Shown here one piece after another: positions 61,633 to 64,000 of a stretch of DNA of 64,000 nt (positions are counted from its first letter, which is position 1; every line of letters starts with the position of its first letter). The notes beneath the pieces were generated by a model. The model was not told the origin of the DNA, searched no databases, and was given only the letters and a program-made list of their open reading frames with translations. Origin of the DNA: Azospirillum endophyticum (lineage in GTDB: Bacteria > Pseudomonadota > Alphaproteobacteria > Azospirillales > Azospirillaceae); NCBI RefSeq assembly GCF_016595245.1, contig NZ_JAENHM010000051.1, positions 1 through 64,000 on the forward strand, written 5' to 3'. Both the position numbers and the translations under genes were made by a program.

Positions 61633-62703
61633 TCAGGGGAGGTGACCGGCGGCGACGGCCCCGCTGCGCAGGGCGTCCAGCTCCAGGTCGTCGACCGCGA
61701 GGTTCTTGGCCTTTGCCTCCACCTCGAAATCGGCCCAGGACAGATGCTCCGCCACCAGCCGGTTGACCGCATGGTTCCACATGCGCTGGGAATGGGCGCG
61801 CAGATCCCTGGTCGTCAGCCCGCGTGCCGCCAACACCGCGTAATCCGGCAGGCTGTCGGCCGGCCAGTCGGGCAGCAGGTCCTCGCGCGACACGCTGATA
61901 TGGGCGACCGGCCGCACCCCGCGCCAGGACCCGGCGACCACGCCGATGCGCGGATCCTCGGGCCGCAGATAGTCGCCTTGCGTGCGGACCCAGTGGTGGT
62001 GGAGGTCGAGCACGATCGGCACCGCGTCGGCCAGCGGCAGCAGATCGTCCAGGCCGAAGGACATCTCGTCGTTCTCGACCGTCAGCAGGTTGCGGGCATC
62101 CTCCGACAGCAGGGCGAGGCCGCGGCGGAAGCCGGCGATGCCCTCCCCCCGTCCGCCGCCATGGATGTTGACGTGCGCGCCCCGCGGGTGCCAGCCGCCG
62201 GCCAGCCCCATCATCCGCAGGATATCGGCATGGTATTCCAGCTCGGCCACCGCGTTGTCGAGGGTCGAGGGGGTCGCGCTGTTCAGCACGCAATACTGGT
62301 CCGGGTGCAGTCCGATGCGGATTCCCGCCTCGACCGCCTTGCGGCCGGCATGCTCCAGTCCGCTGCGCACCAGGGCCTCGACGCCCGGCTGCCGGTAGAG
62401 CGGCCGTCCGACCTCGTGCGTATAGGCCGGCAGCAGACCGCTGTTGACGCGCAGCAGGCGGCGATAGGCCGGATGCCGGGCGACCTCGTCCAGTTGCAGG
62501 TGCAGGGCCTGGAGGTTGCGGCGAAGCACCTCCGTCAGCTTCTCCTCGGCGCGGGCGGGGTTCAGCTTGCTCAGCGTCGCGATGGTAACGGTGCCCGGAT
62601 TCATGCGCTTGGCAAGTCCGGTATCGCCATCGGGCGGCACGAACTGGCAGCACCAGCCGAAACGAGCGGCGGAGGCGGGGAGCATGGGGGCGCTGTCGGA
62701 CAT
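61633..62703 (-). CDS. uvsE: UV damage endonuclease UvsE
   Basis: A 356-residue UVDE-type TIM-barrel endonuclease that nicks DNA 5' to pyrimidine dimers and other lesions. RFGWCCQFVPP is the usual N-terminal strand; LNLQALHLQL-like RRNLQALHLQLDEV, RIGLHPDQYCVLNS near residue 130, HVNIHGGGRGEGI near 175, LTVENDEMSFGLDDLLPL near 205 and VLDLHHHWV near 230 contain the His, Glu and Asp ligands of the three-metal site. The Met at 62703 is the family-like start. It stands downstream of two replication-like accessory genes, 88 bases away. Confidence 0.9.
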   Translation of the reverse strand: MSDSAPMLPASAARFGWCCQFVPPDGDTGLAKRMNPGTVTIATLSKLNPARAEEKLTEVLRRNLQALHLQLDEVARHPAYRRLLRVNSGLLPAYTHEVGRPLYRQPGVEALVRSGLEHAGRKAVEAGIRIGLHPDQYCVLNSATPSTLDNAVAELEYHADILRMMGLAGGWHPRGAHVNIHGGGRGEGIAGFRRGLALLSEDARNLLTVENDEMSFGLDDLLPLADAVPIVLDLHHHWVRTQGDYLRPEDPRIGVVAGSWRGVRPVAHISVSREDLLPDWPADSLPDYAVLAARGLTTRDLRAHSQRMWNHAVNRLVAEHLSWADFEVEAKAKNLAVDDLELDALRSGAVAAGHLP

Positions 62704-62791
62704 CGGTCGGCATCTGGAAGCGGACGGGCCGCTCAATATGGACCGCAAGTCCTGCACGTCCACCACACGGTGCGCGAGCCGGAGGGCAGGA

Positions 62792-63487
62792 TCATCCCAT
62801 CCGGCCCATCCGGCGCAGCGCCCCCGTCGCCATCGATCCCGGATCCGCCCGCAGGTCCGCGTTGCCCGCCTCGTGGGGAGCCGCGTCGGCAAGCGCCTGC
62901 AACCGGGCGGCGAGCGCAAGTTCCGGGGCGCACAGCTCCTCGCACAGGGCCCGCATCTCGGCGATGGACGGGCGCCATTTCCGGCTGCGGCGCCAGCTGC
63001 GGGCCGCCGCGTCGAGCACCCAGGCCGGGTATTCCCCCAGATCCTCGGCCCAGTCGAGCGCCATCATCCGCTCCACCTCGGGCGACAGTCCCTTGGCCGG
63101 GAAATGGCTGAGCAGGGTCAGCACGCGGCCGAGCAGATGGTCGCTGTCGGCGGGAGCCAGAACGGTGGCCGAAAGCTGCTCCAGGGCCTGCCGGGCGAGC
63201 GCCGCCTGGGCGGCGGTGACGCCGTCCGGCGGCGACCACAGCTCGATCATGCCGTCGAAGCCATCCTCGCCGAAGCGCGGGCGCCGGTCGGTACGGCCCT
63301 GCACCAGAAGCTCGCGAAGCGGGGGCGGCAGCGCGGCCATCAGCCGGATCCGGCGCTGGGGAGCCGGCAGATCCGGGTCGAAGGCGGCAGCCGCGGACGT
63401 GGAAACGGAGGTCCGTGGCAGGGCGGTGACGGTGGCGCTTCGGGGTCTTGCCATCATCGGTTTTCCCTTCATGAGCGGGTCCTTCAT
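62792..63487 (-). CDS. hypothetical protein, phage/plasmid replication-accessory-like
   Basis: A 231-residue protein. The middle (LLGRVLTLLSHFPAKGLSPE, DWAEDLGEYPAWVLDAAARS, WRRSRKWRPSIAEMRALCEE) matches a pattern seen in alphaproteobacterial prophage and plasmid replication regions, where a helical domain with EDWxxDLxEFPxWAxxxAxxxW precedes a short acidic tail. I cannot name the family with certainty. Its ATG overlaps the stop of the upstream gene (ATGA), so the two are coupled. The start at 63487 may be later (63469 or 63454 are also Met). Confidence 0.55.
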   Translation of the reverse strand: MKDPLMKGKPMMARPRSATVTALPRTSVSTSAAAAFDPDLPAPQRRIRLMAALPPPLRELLVQGRTDRRPRFGEDGFDGMIELWSPPDGVTAAQAALARQALEQLSATVLAPADSDHLLGRVLTLLSHFPAKGLSPEVERMMALDWAEDLGEYPAWVLDAAARSWRRSRKWRPSIAEMRALCEELCAPELALAARLQALADAAPHEAGNADLRADPGSMATGALRRMGRMG

Positions 63488-64000
63488 GACCAGGAGGGTG
63501 CGACGGCGGCGCGGCGGCGCAGTTCGGCGGCGGCGGCGCTCCAGGCGCCAAGACGCAGCTCCGCCGTACCGGACGGACGGGGGGCCACGGCGGCGGTGAT
63601 CGGCGGGCGATCACGCAGGACGGGGGCCTTGCCGACCGCAGCGTCCTGCGACAGCCAGGCTCTCCAGGCGGCGGAAATGTCGCGGTAGCGATAGCCATGG
63701 GCGCGGCAGCGCAGGATGAACCCTTCGACATGGCGGCCGAGGTCGGTCTCGGCATGGCGGGCCTTGGCCCAGGCGAGGTCGTCGGCGGTCGGCATCCAAT
63801 CCTGTGGAACCTCCTGCGCCGCATCGCGCCTGTCCATGCGCTCGCCCGAAGCGTGCGAGTCAGGATTCTGTTTGGAATGGACCTGTTCCTGACTCGTCGG
63901 CGGACAGGGGATGTGCGTGGGGGAGTCATCCCTGTCGGCAGCCGGAACAGGGCGGATCGGGTCCATTGCGCCCGGCAAAAGGGCGTCCGGCGGGGTGAAG
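63484..64000 (-). CDS. replication-initiator-like protein, C-terminal part (runs off the window)
   Basis: The frame is open to the end of the window (FTPPDALLPGAMDP at the edge), so the N-terminus is outside. The visible part has a Ser/Pro/Asp-rich linker and then DWMPTADDLAWAKARHAETD, GRHVEGFILRCRAHGYRYRD and ISAAWRAWLSQD, which resembles the DnaT/phage O C-terminal region (a FIxYWxxxG...W.xAWRNW pattern). The missing part would normally be a winged helix. It is coupled to the next gene. A TTG at 63978 could be an internal start, but the linker-like sequence argues for a longer protein. Confidence 0.55.
   Translation of the reverse strand, partial: FTPPDALLPGAMDPIRPVPAADRDDSPTHIPCPPTSQEQVHSKQNPDSHASGERMDRRDAAQEVPQDWMPTADDLAWAKARHAETDLGRHVEGFILRCRAHGYRYRDISAAWRAWLSQDAAVGKAPVLRDRPPITAAVAPRPSGTAELRLGAWSAAAAELRRRAAVAPSWS

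Overview
The window is GC-rich throughout and reads like an alphaproteobacterium of the Rhodospirillales, most probably Azospirillum or a close relative. The basis is a FixL/FixJ/FixK oxygen-sensing set, an occR-like LysR regulator beside an opine-oxidase-type operon, TRAP and NMT1-type transporters, and many dispersed GC-rich intergenic repeats. The genus is an inference from style and gene content, not a database result. The content is mostly catabolic and regulatory, as expected of a replicon of a plant-associated soil bacterium. No rRNA, tRNA or CRISPR array was recognised.

Layout. 1-4150: a minus-strand reductase/lipase/SDR operon, a broken HxlR regulator and inverted repeat elements. 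4151-8369: a Tet-type MFS pump, an ATC hydrolase-like gene, a shortened LysR gene and a decayed IS1380 transposase. 8873-10192: an unusual modular protein. 10199-18935: an accessory island with locally lower GC. It holds an EAL-gene remnant, a large PHP-ABC ATPase of the TrlF type, small membrane proteins, a HipA-like kinase, a resolvase-like protein lacking its serine, and two VapC toxin-antitoxin pairs. 19426-24801: an alpha/beta hydrolase lacking its serine nucleophile, with an OqxAB/MexEF-type RND pump.

25003-32550: a LacI-controlled set with a TRAP transporter (fused Q-M subunits), a VOC protein, a RuBisCO-like protein and a DUF1537 kinase; the last two are the pair seen in oxidative apiose catabolism. 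32730-44235: an opine/D-hydroxyproline oxidase-type operon with two DAO-like subunits, a 2Fe-2S subunit, an FAD/NAD subunit, two RidA proteins and a binding protein. It is divergent from an occR-like regulator that is followed by a spermidine/putrescine-type ABC operon. 44388-45144: a DUF4160 gene and a DUF2442-HTH gene. 45367-53844: an NMT1/TauT-type ABC transporter followed by an enolase-superfamily enzyme, a Gfo/Idh/MocA oxidoreductase, a DUF993 protein, a xylose-isomerase-like TIM barrel and a TetR regulator, with a good TetR-type palindrome in front. I regard this as the best candidate for an undescribed catabolic pathway.

53879-56616: an EmrAB-type pump. 56854-57801: an FMN riboswitch and ribB. 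57849-61559: fixK, a lone receiver, fixJ and a FixL with two heme-type PAS domains. 61633-64000: uvsE and two replication-like accessory proteins, the last running off the window.
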